A stretch of DNA of 21,235 nucleotides from Ignavibacteria bacterium (GTDB lineage: Bacteria > Bacteroidota > Ignavibacteria > Tepidaquicellales > OLB5), in the NCBI GenBank assembly GCA_030835005.1, contig JAUQWT010000212.1:1-21235 (forward strand). The letters run 5' to 3'. The position numbers and the translations under genes are program-made. The notes beneath the pieces are model-generated. The model was not told the DNA's origin, did no database searches, and was given only the letters and a program-made list of their open reading frames with translations. This document shows, piece after piece, positions 7,398 to 14,788 of the stretch. Numbering within the stretch: the first letter of the stretch is position 1; every line of letters begins with the position of its first letter.

Positions 7398-8168
7398 ATG
7401 AGAAACCGCATGGGATTCATACCAAGCTTGTTTACAGTCCTAAACCTTTTCTGCGGTTTTATGTCAGTCATTCATGCAGATGCCGGGAATATTCCGCAAG
7501 CGTGTTTGTTCATTCTTTATGCGGGATTGTTTGACATGTTTGATGGCGTTGTTGCGCGTTTTACCGGTACATCGTCAAAATTCGGGGTAGAACTTGATTC
7601 GCTTTCTGATCTGGTATCATTTGGAGTTGCTCCATCGTTCATTCTTTACAAAGCTTTTTTCATCTCGCTCGACGGACTTGGAATTGCGATTGCAGCGCTG
7701 ATAATGATTTTCGGAGCACTTAGGCTTGCAAGATTTAATGCCAACTTGATAGGTTTTGACAAGAATTTTTTCCTTGGCGTTCCAATTCCAATCCCGGCTG
7801 TGACGGTATCGTCGTTTTTCCTTTTCTACTTTAATAAAAACTTCTCGGCCGGAGTAAGTGAAATATTTGTTTATTCACTTGCTATCGGGCTGCCGCTTCT
7901 GATGGTAAGTACTTTTAAGTATGATACTACTCCAAAGGTCTCAAAAAGGGAATTAAGAGAGCATCCTGTTAAGTCAGTTATTGTGATCTTATCAATAATC
8001 CTCGTCCTTGTAACCAGAGGCGAAGGATTGTTTGCATTCTGCCTGTTCTATTTAAGTACCGGAATATTCAGAAGCACAAAAAATCAGCTGAAGAAGTTAC
8101 TTGCAGGAAAGAAACATTTAACTGAAGAAGAAACTGAAGAGAGCTTAAAACTAAAATCCCTTAATTGA
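7398..8168 (+). CDS. pssA: CDP-diacylglycerol--serine O-phosphatidyltransferase
   Basis: Makes phosphatidylserine from CDP-diacylglycerol and serine, feeding the decarboxylase encoded just upstream. The CDP-alcohol phosphotransferase signature is complete: D46-x2-D49-G50-x2-A53-R54-x8-G63-x3-D67-x3-D71. The protein (256 aa) is polytopic, with hydrophobic segments near 6-26, 33-50, 92-107, 127-144, 153-170 and about 193-220. The last 25 residues are charged and cytoplasmic. A GGAGG (7381-7385), within the end of psd, precedes the ATG by about 12 bases. The last 8 bases overlap the 3' end of the convergent cysteine desulfurase gene. psd and pssA are often adjacent in bacteria. Confidence 0.95.
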   Translation: MRNRMGFIPSLFTVLNLFCGFMSVIHADAGNIPQACLFILYAGLFDMFDGVVARFTGTSSKFGVELDSLSDLVSFGVAPSFILYKAFFISLDGLGIAIAALIMIFGALRLARFNANLIGFDKNFFLGVPIPIPAVTVSSFFLFYFNKNFSAGVSEIFVYSLAIGLPLLMVSTFKYDTTPKVSKRELREHPVKSVIVILSIILVLVTRGEGLFAFCLFYLSTGIFRSTKNQLKKLLAGKKHLTEEETEESLKLKSLN

Positions 8169-9309
8169 TAATTTCCTTTAAAGTATCAACCAAAATATCA
8201 ACATCATTTGCTTCATTAAACCTCCCAAACGAAATACGAAGGCTTGCTTTTGCCATGTTATCATCATATCCAATTGCTTTGAGTACATGCGAAGGCTGAA
8301 TAGAACCAGATGTGCATGCAGAACCTGAAGATACTGCTATACCTTTCAAATCTATCTTTATCAACAGAGTTTCCGGATCAAAATTAACTTTAGCACTATC
8401 AAATGAAATATTTACAATATTATCTAAAGAGTTGCTTTCACTTGCTTCATTAATGATGACTTTGTCTCCAAAATTGTCTCTTAAAAGACCAATAAGTTTT
8501 TGCTTCAGCAATTTGTATTTCTCAATATCTGAAGACATATCAGTTCCCAGTATCTCGATAGCTTTTTTAAATCCCGAAATTGCGGCAATATTCTCTGTTC
8601 CGCCGCGCCTGTCACGCTCCTGCTTGCCGCCGTGAATGAATTTATCTATGAGTGTATCACGCCTGATATAAAGTGCGCCAATTCCTTTGGGTCCGTATAT
8701 TTTGTGTGCAGAGAGTGTTGCAGTATTGCAGTTCAATTCACAAACATCAAATGAAGTTTTGCCAATGCTCTGAACTGAATCCGTATGAAGTAAAATGCCT
8801 CTATTATTTGTTAGCTCAGAAATTCCTGTTAAATCATTTATTATGCCAAGCTCGTTATTTGAGTGCATTACAGAAACAAGGAAAGTTTCTTCAGTAAGTG
8901 AATTCTTCAGATCATCCAAGCTGATCTCTCCGAATTTATTTGTATTGAGGTAAGTAATACTAAAACCAAAGCGATTTCTCAGATACTCAAGAGTATCTAT
9001 GACTGCAGAGTGCTCGATTGCATCTGAAATTATGTGGTTTTTCCTGCCCAAGTGTGCAAATGCTATTCCTTTTAGTGCAAAGTTATTCGATTCTGTTCCT
9101 CCCGATGTAAAATGGATCTCAGCAGGCTTCGCGCCAATGAATTCAGCAACAGCATCCCTTGCATCTTCAAGCAGTACTTTTGCTTCTCGCCCGAAGCTAT
9201 GAACTGAAGATGCATTACCAAAACTACTTTTATAATAGGGGAGCATAGCTTCAAGAACACGCTCATCCAAGGGAGTAGTTGCTGCATTATCCAGATATAT
9301 CTTTTTCAT
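8161..9309 (-). CDS. Cysteine desulfurase, IscS/NifS type
   Basis: PLP-dependent enzyme (382 aa) that removes sulfur from cysteine as an enzyme-bound persulfide, for Fe-S cluster assembly or tRNA thiolation. It begins IYLDNAATTPLD. The PLP lysine is K203 in SAHKIYGPKG, cofactor contacts include H100 (DAIEHSAV) and the TDSVQSIGK segment (176-184), and RRGGTEN (234-240) is the usual phosphate-side loop. The active-site cysteine is C332 in SSGSACTSGS, the group I form. It is a stand-alone gene: no iscU, suf genes or tRNA-thiolase lies beside it, so its sulfur acceptor cannot be read from context and I give no symbol. It is convergent with pssA (8-base overlap) and divergent from pyrD over 163 bases. 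Confidence 0.95.
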   Translation of the reverse strand: MKKIYLDNAATTPLDERVLEAMLPYYKSSFGNASSVHSFGREAKVLLEDARDAVAEFIGAKPAEIHFTSGGTESNNFALKGIAFAHLGRKNHIISDAIEHSAVIDTLEYLRNRFGFSITYLNTNKFGEISLDDLKNSLTEETFLVSVMHSNNELGIINDLTGISELTNNRGILLHTDSVQSIGKTSFDVCELNCNTATLSAHKIYGPKGIGALYIRRDTLIDKFIHGGKQERDRRGGTENIAAISGFKKAIEILGTDMSSDIEKYKLLKQKLIGLLRDNFGDKVIINEASESNSLDNIVNISFDSAKVNFDPETLLIKIDLKGIAVSSGSACTSGSIQPSHVLKAIGYDDNMAKASLRISFGRFNEANDVDILVDTLKEIIN

Positions 9310-9472
9310 TTTGGTAACTTACTTCAAAATATGAGGGGTTTCAATTCAATTAGAATTTCGTTTGCATGTGCGAAAATATACTGCCTAACAAAGGGTTGTA
9401 ATCTCTAATAAAGTTTTGAATCGGAATCTCAACTGCACGGAAAAAGTGTGATTTTTAAATTATCTTTACATA

Positions 9473-10519
9473 ATGCTTTATAAAAAGATAATTCGTCCGC
9501 TTCTTTTCGATTACGACCCGGAGAAAATTCATAATTTCACCATAAAGATACTGTCGGGGGGAATTGCGCCCGGTATACTTCGGCAGTTTCTGAAGTTTGA
9601 GGATAGCAAGTTGAACATAAAAGTTGGTAAACTCACATTCCGTAATCCTATAGGACTTGCAGCCGGTATGGACAAAAATTGCACGTCTATGAATGGATGG
9701 GACGCGATGGGGTTCGGATTTGCAGAAGCAGGAACGGTTACACCCTTACCGCAGGAAGGGAACGAAAAGCCGCGCATGTTCCGCCTGCCGGAATTTGGCG
9801 GAATTATAAACAGGCTTGGATTCAATAACTGCGGCGCTGATGAATTTGAAGAAAACCTGAAACAGACAAAGGAAAACCTGCCTAAAGATTTTATTGTTGG
9901 AGTAAATATTGGGAAGAATAAACGAACAGAGCTTGATGATGCCTACCAGGATTATAAATTTTCATTCGAAAAATGCTTTGAGCATGCCGATTACTTCGCT
10001 ATAAATGTAAGTTCACCAAACACTGAAGGACTCAGACAACTTCAGCAAAAGAAATTCCTGGATGAGATATTAAGATCATTACAGGGTCTAAATAAAGAGC
10101 TTGATGACACATATTCAGATCCGAAGAAGGATATTTTTTTAAAGATCGCGCCTGATCTGACTGAGACCGAGCTTGATGACATTATCCAAGTTTCGATTGA
10201 TAATAATATTACCGGAATTATTGCAACCAATACTACTATATCCAGAGCAACTCTTCCTGAGGGAAATTATGAGAGCGGGGGATTAAGCGGTAAGCCGCTT
10301 GAACCAATAGCTAACTCAGTAATCAAATATGTCAAAAAACACGCGGGAGAAAAACTGGCAGTAATAGCGTGCGGCGGAATATCTTCTTATGAGGATGTAA
10401 AAGAGAAACTCGATATGGGTGCATCACTTGTGCAGATCTATACCGGACTGATATATGAGGGGCCGGGTTTGATTAAAGAGATAAAAAAGAATTTGATCAG
10501 GAATCAATCTTTACGATAA
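9473..10519 (+). CDS. pyrD: Dihydroorotate dehydrogenase, quinone-dependent (class 2)
   Basis: FMN enzyme (348 aa) oxidising dihydroorotate to orotate in pyrimidine synthesis, passing electrons to membrane quinones. The amphipathic N-terminal region (residues 1-40, with DYDPEKIHNFT) is typical of class 2 membrane association. NPIGLAAGMDKN (58-69), NRLGFNNCG (113-121) and NVSSPNTEGLR (178-188) are family motifs. The catalytic base is a Ser (S181), as in class 2, not the Cys of class 1. FLKIAPDLTE, IATNTTISR, GGLSGKPL and IACGGI follow in the expected order for substrate and FMN phosphate binding. No Shine-Dalgarno is visible. The final 16 bases overlap the end of the convergent membrane-protein gene. 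Confidence 0.97.
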   Translation: MLYKKIIRPLLFDYDPEKIHNFTIKILSGGIAPGILRQFLKFEDSKLNIKVGKLTFRNPIGLAAGMDKNCTSMNGWDAMGFGFAEAGTVTPLPQEGNEKPRMFRLPEFGGIINRLGFNNCGADEFEENLKQTKENLPKDFIVGVNIGKNKRTELDDAYQDYKFSFEKCFEHADYFAINVSSPNTEGLRQLQQKKFLDEILRSLQGLNKELDDTYSDPKKDIFLKIAPDLTETELDDIIQVSIDNNITGIIATNTTISRATLPEGNYESGGLSGKPLEPIANSVIKYVKKHAGEKLAVIACGGISSYEDVKEKLDMGASLVQIYTGLIYEGPGLIKEIKKNLIRNQSLR

Positions 10520-10902
10520 TTTTTGCAGATCAATCCTGCAGCAATAAAAATTATTCCAAGAGATCCATATAAGTACTGAAGCACTGAATTCACTGGTATT
10601 ATCAGAAATTCTACAATGACCCAAATGCATAACATAATTCCCTCGCATACAACCATTAACCACCCAAAACTTCTGTTCAACAGGATTACTATTCCGGTGA
10701 ACAAACTGAAAATTGCTATCAGGATAGTAAGAGAGAGTCCGGGTACAAGGTAATTCTGAAATATTGTTCTATTGATCCACTCAATAGGCAATCCTATTGA
10801 ACTGCCTGAAGGGTCAAGTGTAAGATGCAGGCCGCCAAAAAGTGCTGAAATGAAATTGAAAAAAAGTAAGAATATTAACGAAACTCTGAGTGTTTTCACC
10901 AC
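10504..10902 (-). CDS. Small four-helix membrane protein, unknown
   Basis: A 132-aa integral membrane protein with four hydrophobic segments at about 5-24, 53-75, 79-100 and 104-126, and a short Lys/Arg-rich cytoplasmic tail (CKNYRKD). I do not recognise a family. The start is one of two tandem GTG codons (10902 or 10899), with only a weak purine-rich stretch upstream, so the exact N-terminus is uncertain. It lies 80 bases downstream of the exported beta-propeller gene on the same strand and may share its transcript. Its 3' end overlaps pyrD by 16 bases on the other strand. The hydrophobic pattern is too regular for a shadow frame. Confidence 0.6.
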   Translation of the reverse strand: MVKTLRVSLIFLLFFNFISALFGGLHLTLDPSGSSIGLPIEWINRTIFQNYLVPGLSLTILIAIFSLFTGIVILLNRSFGWLMVVCEGIMLCIWVIVEFLIIPVNSVLQYLYGSLGIIFIAAGLICKNYRKD

Positions 10903-10982
10903 GATTCTTTGGTTTCTTCTGGGAATGCTTCTCGAAAATACAAAGCTTTTTGAAACTAAAGAATGACCTGCATCACTGTTTT

Positions 10983-12197
10983 CTATCTTGTCAAACAGTA
11001 CGCATTTCCGTCCGTACTTGTAAACACGATCAAATCCCCGGAAATTATGGGAGTTGAAAATACCGCCCCGAGTTTGTGCAGTGCTTTTATATAGCCCTCT
11101 GGTGAGCCAACTATGGTATAAAAATCATTTTTTACGATGTTATTTTCATCTTTAAAATACTCAGAGTGATATTTATCATATCCACTGGTATTAAATGACC
11201 ATTTTATTTCACCGCTCAGCCGTTCCATGCCGATGAGCTTTCCCATCAAAGTGCCAAAGTAGAGCATGTTTTGCGTAAACACTGCTCCGCCAAATATGTT
11301 AAACTTTACATTTGTCTTCCAGTATTCTTTTCCTGTTTTAGTATCAAGAGCAAGCATTAAGTCATCGTCAGATGTTCCCGTGTATAATACAGTATCCTTA
11401 ACTGTCAGAGCCAAAGCCCAGCCAAGCGGGAATTGCCTGTTCCAGTGGCAGTATCCTTTTTCGGCATCTATAGCGTATAAATTGTAATCTCTGCTTCCAA
11501 TGAAAACAAGCCCATCACCGGCAACAGGAGATCCCTGCATTTCACCCAAAGGGAAAAACCTATGGCCAACCGATTTGAATTTCCATACCAATCTGCCATC
11601 TTTTAGATCCAGAGCATACAAGTTGCCATCAAAGGAACCGGCATAAAGCTTGCCGTTATATATACATGGCTTCGAGTGAACTACTTCTCCTGTTTTGTAA
11701 CTCCATGCTTTTTCACCGCTTGCTGCATTTAAAGCATAGATATTCCCATCTCCTGAGCCGAAATAAATTAAACCGTCTGCAAAGACAGGGGAGCTGTGGT
11801 AATAGTCAGCATAACTATAGAGTTTGTATAATGTCTCTCCCATGGTTTGGAACTGCCAGTTAACTTTGCCCGTGTTCTTATCCAGCGAATATGTAATGCC
11901 GTCACCTCCTGCAAAGTAAACGGAATTTTCTTCAACAAGGGGAGATGATTTGACCTGGCCCTTAATGCTGAACTTCCATTTTTCATTACCTGAGGCTAGA
12001 TCAACAGCGTACAGGGTGCTATCATTACTGCCGAAATAAACAATATTGCCCTCAATTATCGGAGAAGATACTATCGGAGCTCCCGAAGTGAATTTCCACT
12101 TGAGTGCTGGCTGCGTTGAGAAATCCTGTGCATAAAATGAAGCTGAAAGAACTATGTAAAGTAAATAGAGGGAGTGAAACACAATTGTTTTTTTCAT
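10983..12197 (-). CDS. Exported PQQ-like beta-propeller repeat protein
   Basis: A 404-aa secreted propeller. Residues 1-24 are a signal peptide (MKKT, hydrophobic core, ASFYAQ). About seven or eight blades follow, most marked by a YFGS/YAGS strand, an LYALD-type strand and a closing G-x-x-x-W-x-F, for example near residues 30-75, 75-115, 140-165 and 180-205. This is the PQQ/quinoprotein repeat also found in BamB, but the signal peptide has no lipobox cysteine, so it does not look like a lipoprotein BamB. No enzyme active site is evident. It is likely periplasmic or surface exposed, perhaps a protein-interaction scaffold. A promoter with a roughly 105-base leader lies upstream at 12310-12341. 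Confidence 0.85.
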   Translation of the reverse strand: MKKTIVFHSLYLLYIVLSASFYAQDFSTQPALKWKFTSGAPIVSSPIIEGNIVYFGSNDSTLYAVDLASGNEKWKFSIKGQVKSSPLVEENSVYFAGGDGITYSLDKNTGKVNWQFQTMGETLYKLYSYADYYHSSPVFADGLIYFGSGDGNIYALNAASGEKAWSYKTGEVVHSKPCIYNGKLYAGSFDGNLYALDLKDGRLVWKFKSVGHRFFPLGEMQGSPVAGDGLVFIGSRDYNLYAIDAEKGYCHWNRQFPLGWALALTVKDTVLYTGTSDDDLMLALDTKTGKEYWKTNVKFNIFGGAVFTQNMLYFGTLMGKLIGMERLSGEIKWSFNTSGYDKYHSEYFKDENNIVKNDFYTIVGSPEGYIKALHKLGAVFSTPIISGDLIVFTSTDGNAYCLTR

Positions 12198-12309
12198 ATA
12201 AGCTGCGGAGAGTTGCTTAATGTTCTAGAATTATTTGTTTTTAGAAAATCAGAATTTGAAAGTGAGGAGCTTTTAGGATTTGTCGCTGAGAAATTAAGAC
12301 CGCTTAAAA

Positions 12310-12341
12310 CAAAAATAAGAGATAATACTCAATTGAACAAA
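12310..12341 (-). promoter_or_regulatory. Putative Bacteroidota-type promoter of the propeller gene
   Basis: On the minus strand TTTG (12338-12341), 20 nt, then TATTTTTG (12310-12317) match the TTTG/TAnnTTTG consensus in both boxes. Transcription would begin near 12304, giving a leader of about 105 bases before the ATG at 12197. The 162-base gap here (12198-12359) shows no gene; a TTCTAGAA palindrome lies in the leader. Confidence 0.5.
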
Positions 12342-12359
12342 CCAAAAACACTTTGATAT

Positions 12360-12779
12360 TCAATTTGAAAGCTTTATATCAATTAGATTCTTTATATCAT
12401 TAACTGTCTTCTTATTTTTTACATAAATTATTATGCCGGTGCCTTCGCCATAGACTTTGGCACTTCTTATTATTGATTTCACATCAGCACTTATCTTTGA
12501 TGAGAGTGCTTCCATTACAGCCTTTTTCCCTAAAACCATAGATATCCGGAAATTTCCATCAAGCGGCATAAAATAAATAATTACGCGCTTTTTGTCCATA
12601 ACGCGGAAAGTCCAGCCGGATTTTTCACCTGAGTAATTCCAGGCTTCACGGGCATCGGGGTATTCTGAATAAATATGGCTCCTGATATCTGCCCAGTAAT
12701 CATAAGTTTTTTTCAGGGCTTTCTTAAGCAAGGCCTGGTCAGGAATTTTATTCTTATCGGAAAATATACTTGTATCCAT
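12360..12779 (-). CDS. DUF3788 family protein
   Basis: A 139-aa cytoplasmic protein of the DUF3788 type, a family of unknown function. Seen here are the N-terminal IFSDKNKIPDQALLKKAL, an EAWNYSGEKSGWTFRVMDKK stretch (residues 45-64), IIYFMPLDGNFRISMVLG (67-84) and KVYGEGTGIIIYV near 108-120, the strand order expected for the family. The fold is probably a small DUF1801/YdhG-like alpha-beta domain (inference). AAGGGA four bases before the ATG supports the start. It is divergent from the GNAT gene at 12842 across only 62 bases and lies upstream of the propeller gene on the same strand, separated by that gene's own promoter. Confidence 0.8.
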   Translation of the reverse strand: MDTSIFSDKNKIPDQALLKKALKKTYDYWADIRSHIYSEYPDAREAWNYSGEKSGWTFRVMDKKRVIIYFMPLDGNFRISMVLGKKAVMEALSSKISADVKSIIRSAKVYGEGTGIIIYVKNKKTVNDIKNLIDIKLSN

Positions 12780-12841
12780 TTTATCCCTTTATATAGAATG
12801 ATAATTATTTATTATTGTTTCCATAACAACTAAATTGCATT

Positions 12842-13387
12842 ATGGAAATAAGCCTAATCGAATACTCCGAAGATAAGAAAAATGTTCTGATAGATTTATT
12901 GACAAGCGGAAGTTGGCCTTTTCACAGCACCCCCAAAATTACCAAAGAAAAGGTTGTTGAACAATTGCAAAACGGGTATTTTACGGGTGAAGGAAAGAGG
13001 ACATTCATAATTTATGCTGACGGGAACGCAACAGGAGTGATCCGGCTGTTTGATCTTGGAAGCGGACCTGAAGACGATGAAACACCGTTATTTGATATTA
13101 AAATAAAAGAAAAAAAAAGAGGAATGGGTATTGGAAAGAAAGCTTTAACGTGGCTAACCGAGCTTGTATTTACAGAATATCCAAAGAAGACCCGCTTTGA
13201 AGCGACAACGCGTATTGATAACAAGGCAATGAGAAAAGTATTTGAAAGCTGCGGCTTTGTGAAAGAGGCGCATTACCGCCAGGCATGGCCGGATGAAGAA
13301 GGGAATAAACATGATTGCACGGGGTATTCTATTTTAAGGAATGACTGGCTGAACAAAATCAAAACAGAGGTTAATTGGAACAGCTAG
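12842..13387 (+). CDS. GNAT N-acetyltransferase
   Basis: A 181-aa acetyltransferase. The acetyl-CoA loop is explicit: KEKKRGMGIGKKALTWL (about residues 88-104, matching R/Q-x-x-G-x-G). Motif B follows as TRIDNKAMRKVFESCGFVKE. A C-terminal YSILRNDW segment is typical of RimJ/RimL-like members. The substrate is unknown. It is the only plus-strand gene between pyrD and the YyaL-like gene. Its ATG has no Shine-Dalgarno. Its stop lies 10 bases from the end of the convergent cupin gene. Confidence 0.9.
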   Translation: MEISLIEYSEDKKNVLIDLLTSGSWPFHSTPKITKEKVVEQLQNGYFTGEGKRTFIIYADGNATGVIRLFDLGSGPEDDETPLFDIKIKEKKRGMGIGKKALTWLTELVFTEYPKKTRFEATTRIDNKAMRKVFESCGFVKEAHYRQAWPDEEGNKHDCTGYSILRNDWLNKIKTEVNWNS

Positions 13388-13405
13388 GAATCTCATTTTA
13401 GATCC
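13387..13405. terminator. Possible shared terminator hairpin between convergent genes
   Basis: GG(A)ATCT, loop CATTTT, AGATCC forms a 6-bp stem with one bulged A that spans the stop regions of the GNAT (plus) and cupin (minus) genes. Only a short T-run follows on the plus strand, so any terminator activity would be weak. It may be chance. Confidence 0.25.
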
Positions 13406-13757
13406 TTTCAAGATTTGTCCGGGTTAGTTCTGATACAACATTTCCTGTATTGCTTGTCGATGCCGGTTCAAACAGCATTACCGATACTTCTTCCGGTGCC
13501 ACAGGACGGTGTTCAGTTCCCCTCGGCACAATCAGGAATTCACCCTTGTTCAATACAACGGTTTTATCTCTGAATTCCATGTTAAAGCTTCCACTGAGAA
13601 CGTAGAACATCTCATCTTCATCATCATGCTTATGCCATACAAATTCACCTTTAAACTTCACAAGCTTCACTTGCTGCCCGTTAAGCTCTCCCGCAATTTT
13701 TGGATTCCAGTGATCGGCTATTAAAGAGAGTTTCTCGGAAACATTTATCTTGTCCAT
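13398..13757 (-). CDS. Single-domain cupin protein
   Basis: A 119-aa small cupin. Both signature motifs are intact. Motif 1 is G37-x4-H42-x-H44-x4-E49-x6-G56 and motif 2 is G72-x5-P-x-G-x2-H83, giving a likely divalent metal site from H42, H44, E49 and H83. Such stand-alone cupins bind or modify small molecules, and the reaction cannot be deduced. It is the last gene of a tight minus-strand set, 16 bases downstream of the DinB-family gene. The C-terminal 20 residues (TSNTGNVVSELTRTNLERI) extend past the barrel, as in homologues annotated as cupin-domain proteins. Confidence 0.9.
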   Translation of the reverse strand: MDKINVSEKLSLIADHWNPKIAGELNGQQVKLVKFKGEFVWHKHDDEDEMFYVLSGSFNMEFRDKTVVLNKGEFLIVPRGTEHRPVAPEEVSVMLFEPASTSNTGNVVSELTRTNLERI

Positions 13758-13773
13758 ATTTTGACCATCTTTA

Positions 13774-14298
13774 CTATAAGTACTTTTCTTTAATAATATT
13801 TGTATGATGCAAAATGTGTCCTATAAGAATATAGCCAACTGCCCGGGCTGAGATAGGGAATATTTGGCCATCCATTTCGGCCCTGGCGCATTTCATAGAT
13901 TCAGACTCACTCAATGAAGCCAAAAGAGATGTAGTTGATTTTCGAACAGTCTTGAATTCGTCAATTAAGTCTTCCAAAGTCTTAATGGAAACGTCAACTG
14001 CAGCTGTGTATTCGTCCTGTTCCATATTTTGCAGAAGCGTTTTATTGTCACCCCTTGCTGCAACAAGCGCGCGGTAACACAATACTCTTTCAGTATCTAT
14101 TATGTGCTGGAAGATCTGTTTCGGTGTCCATTTATCATCGGCATAGCGGAAATCCTCCTTTTTTACCACCGAGAACCTGAAAAAATGAACAGTACTTGCT
14201 GTGTTGTCTTTAAGCATTTGAAAAAAATCACCATCTTTTACCAGAGATATGTATCTCTCAAAAAACGGATTATACTCTTCTTTAGCCGGTTTTTGCAT
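13774..14298 (-). CDS. DinB/YfiT-type four-helix metalloprotein
   Basis: A 174-aa protein of the DinB-like superfamily (not the DNA polymerase DinB). WTPKQIFQHIIDTERV places the first metal ligand at H65. GHILHHTNIIKEKYL at the C-terminus supplies H161 and H164 or H165, completing the usual three-His site. Relatives include thiol-dependent (bacillithiol, mycothiol) transferases and damage-induced proteins, but the actual reaction is unknown. The gene starts 8 bases after the alpha/beta-barrel gene and ends 16 bases before the cupin, so the three form a probable operon. Confidence 0.88.
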   Translation of the reverse strand: MQKPAKEEYNPFFERYISLVKDGDFFQMLKDNTASTVHFFRFSVVKKEDFRYADDKWTPKQIFQHIIDTERVLCYRALVAARGDNKTLLQNMEQDEYTAAVDVSIKTLEDLIDEFKTVRKSTTSLLASLSESESMKCARAEMDGQIFPISARAVGYILIGHILHHTNIIKEKYL

Positions 14299-14306
14299 AA
14301 ACTGTA

Positions 14307-14660
14307 TTATTTGAATTTGTGGATCCTGCCTTTATCTTTAAGGAGTTTCTTAACCTCATTCCACTCGGGAAGTGCGCTAGTCCGGAAAGTATATGTTCTG
14401 ACTTCACTTGCGATACTTCCTGTCTTCCTCATTGCTTCAAGATGCATGCCTGAGCGCACAAAACGATTGATATCTTCTTCGGATTCCCAAACTGAAAGAG
14501 TGTAATGATCGTATCCAAATCCGGTATTTTTCATTTTGATGAAGCCTTTCTCACTTTTGGCCTGATGCGAGATCTTCAATCCGAAAAGCGAGAGCCTGAA
14601 AAAATACCAAACACTTTTGAGCCTGATTGAAGTTATAGTTACCAGCAGCTGATCTTTCAT
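14307..14660 (-). CDS. Dimeric alpha/beta-barrel (ABM/DUF3291-like) protein
   Basis: About 117 aa. The GFGYDHYTLSVWESEEDINR segment followed by FVRSGMHLEAMRKT is the strand-helix pattern of small ferredoxin-like barrel proteins related to antibiotic-biosynthesis monooxygenases, DUF3291 and CrtA-like proteins. The N-terminal part (SIRLKSVWYFFRLSLFGLKI) is amphipathic. The open frame can start at a TTG (14672), but the ATG at 14660 is a more conventional choice; neither has a Shine-Dalgarno. It is first of the barrel-DinB-cupin set, 8 bases upstream of the DinB gene. The function is unknown, though heme or small-molecule oxidation is possible in this fold. Confidence 0.7.
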   Translation of the reverse strand: MKDQLLVTITSIRLKSVWYFFRLSLFGLKISHQAKSEKGFIKMKNTGFGYDHYTLSVWESEEDINRFVRSGMHLEAMRKTGSIASEVRTYTFRTSALPEWNEVKKLLKDKGRIHKFK

Positions 14661-14728
14661 ATCTGTAAGCAATTTACAAAATGCTGAATTTTAAATCCAT
14701 GAAAAACTGAACGGATTCACATTAAGAG

Positions 14729-14769
14729 TTTTTATTGTGGAGTTGGCGACAAACTGTGGCAATGAAAAA
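14729..14769. repeat. Long AT-rich intergenic hairpin
   Basis: TTTTT-ATTG (14729-14737) pairs with CAAT-G-AAAAA (14760-14769, one bulged G), and inside it AGTT (14741-14744) pairs with AACT (14752-14755) around loop GGCGACA. It lies in the 128-base gap between the GNAT gene ending at 14789 and the barrel-protein gene. It lacks a U-run after a GC-rich stem, so it is not a classical terminator. GTTGGCGA is shared with the hairpin at 3863-3885. Confidence 0.4.
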
Positions 14770-14788
14770 CTATTGCACGATTCAGGAA

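Noticed and set aside
12174..12356. Plus-strand 60-codon open frame upstream of the propeller gene
   Set aside because: It covers the propeller gene's own start and promoter region, and has no ribosome site or family resemblance.
13774..14298. DNA polymerase IV (DinB)
   Set aside because: The protein is the unrelated four-helix DinB-like superfamily with a three-His metal site, not a Y-family polymerase.
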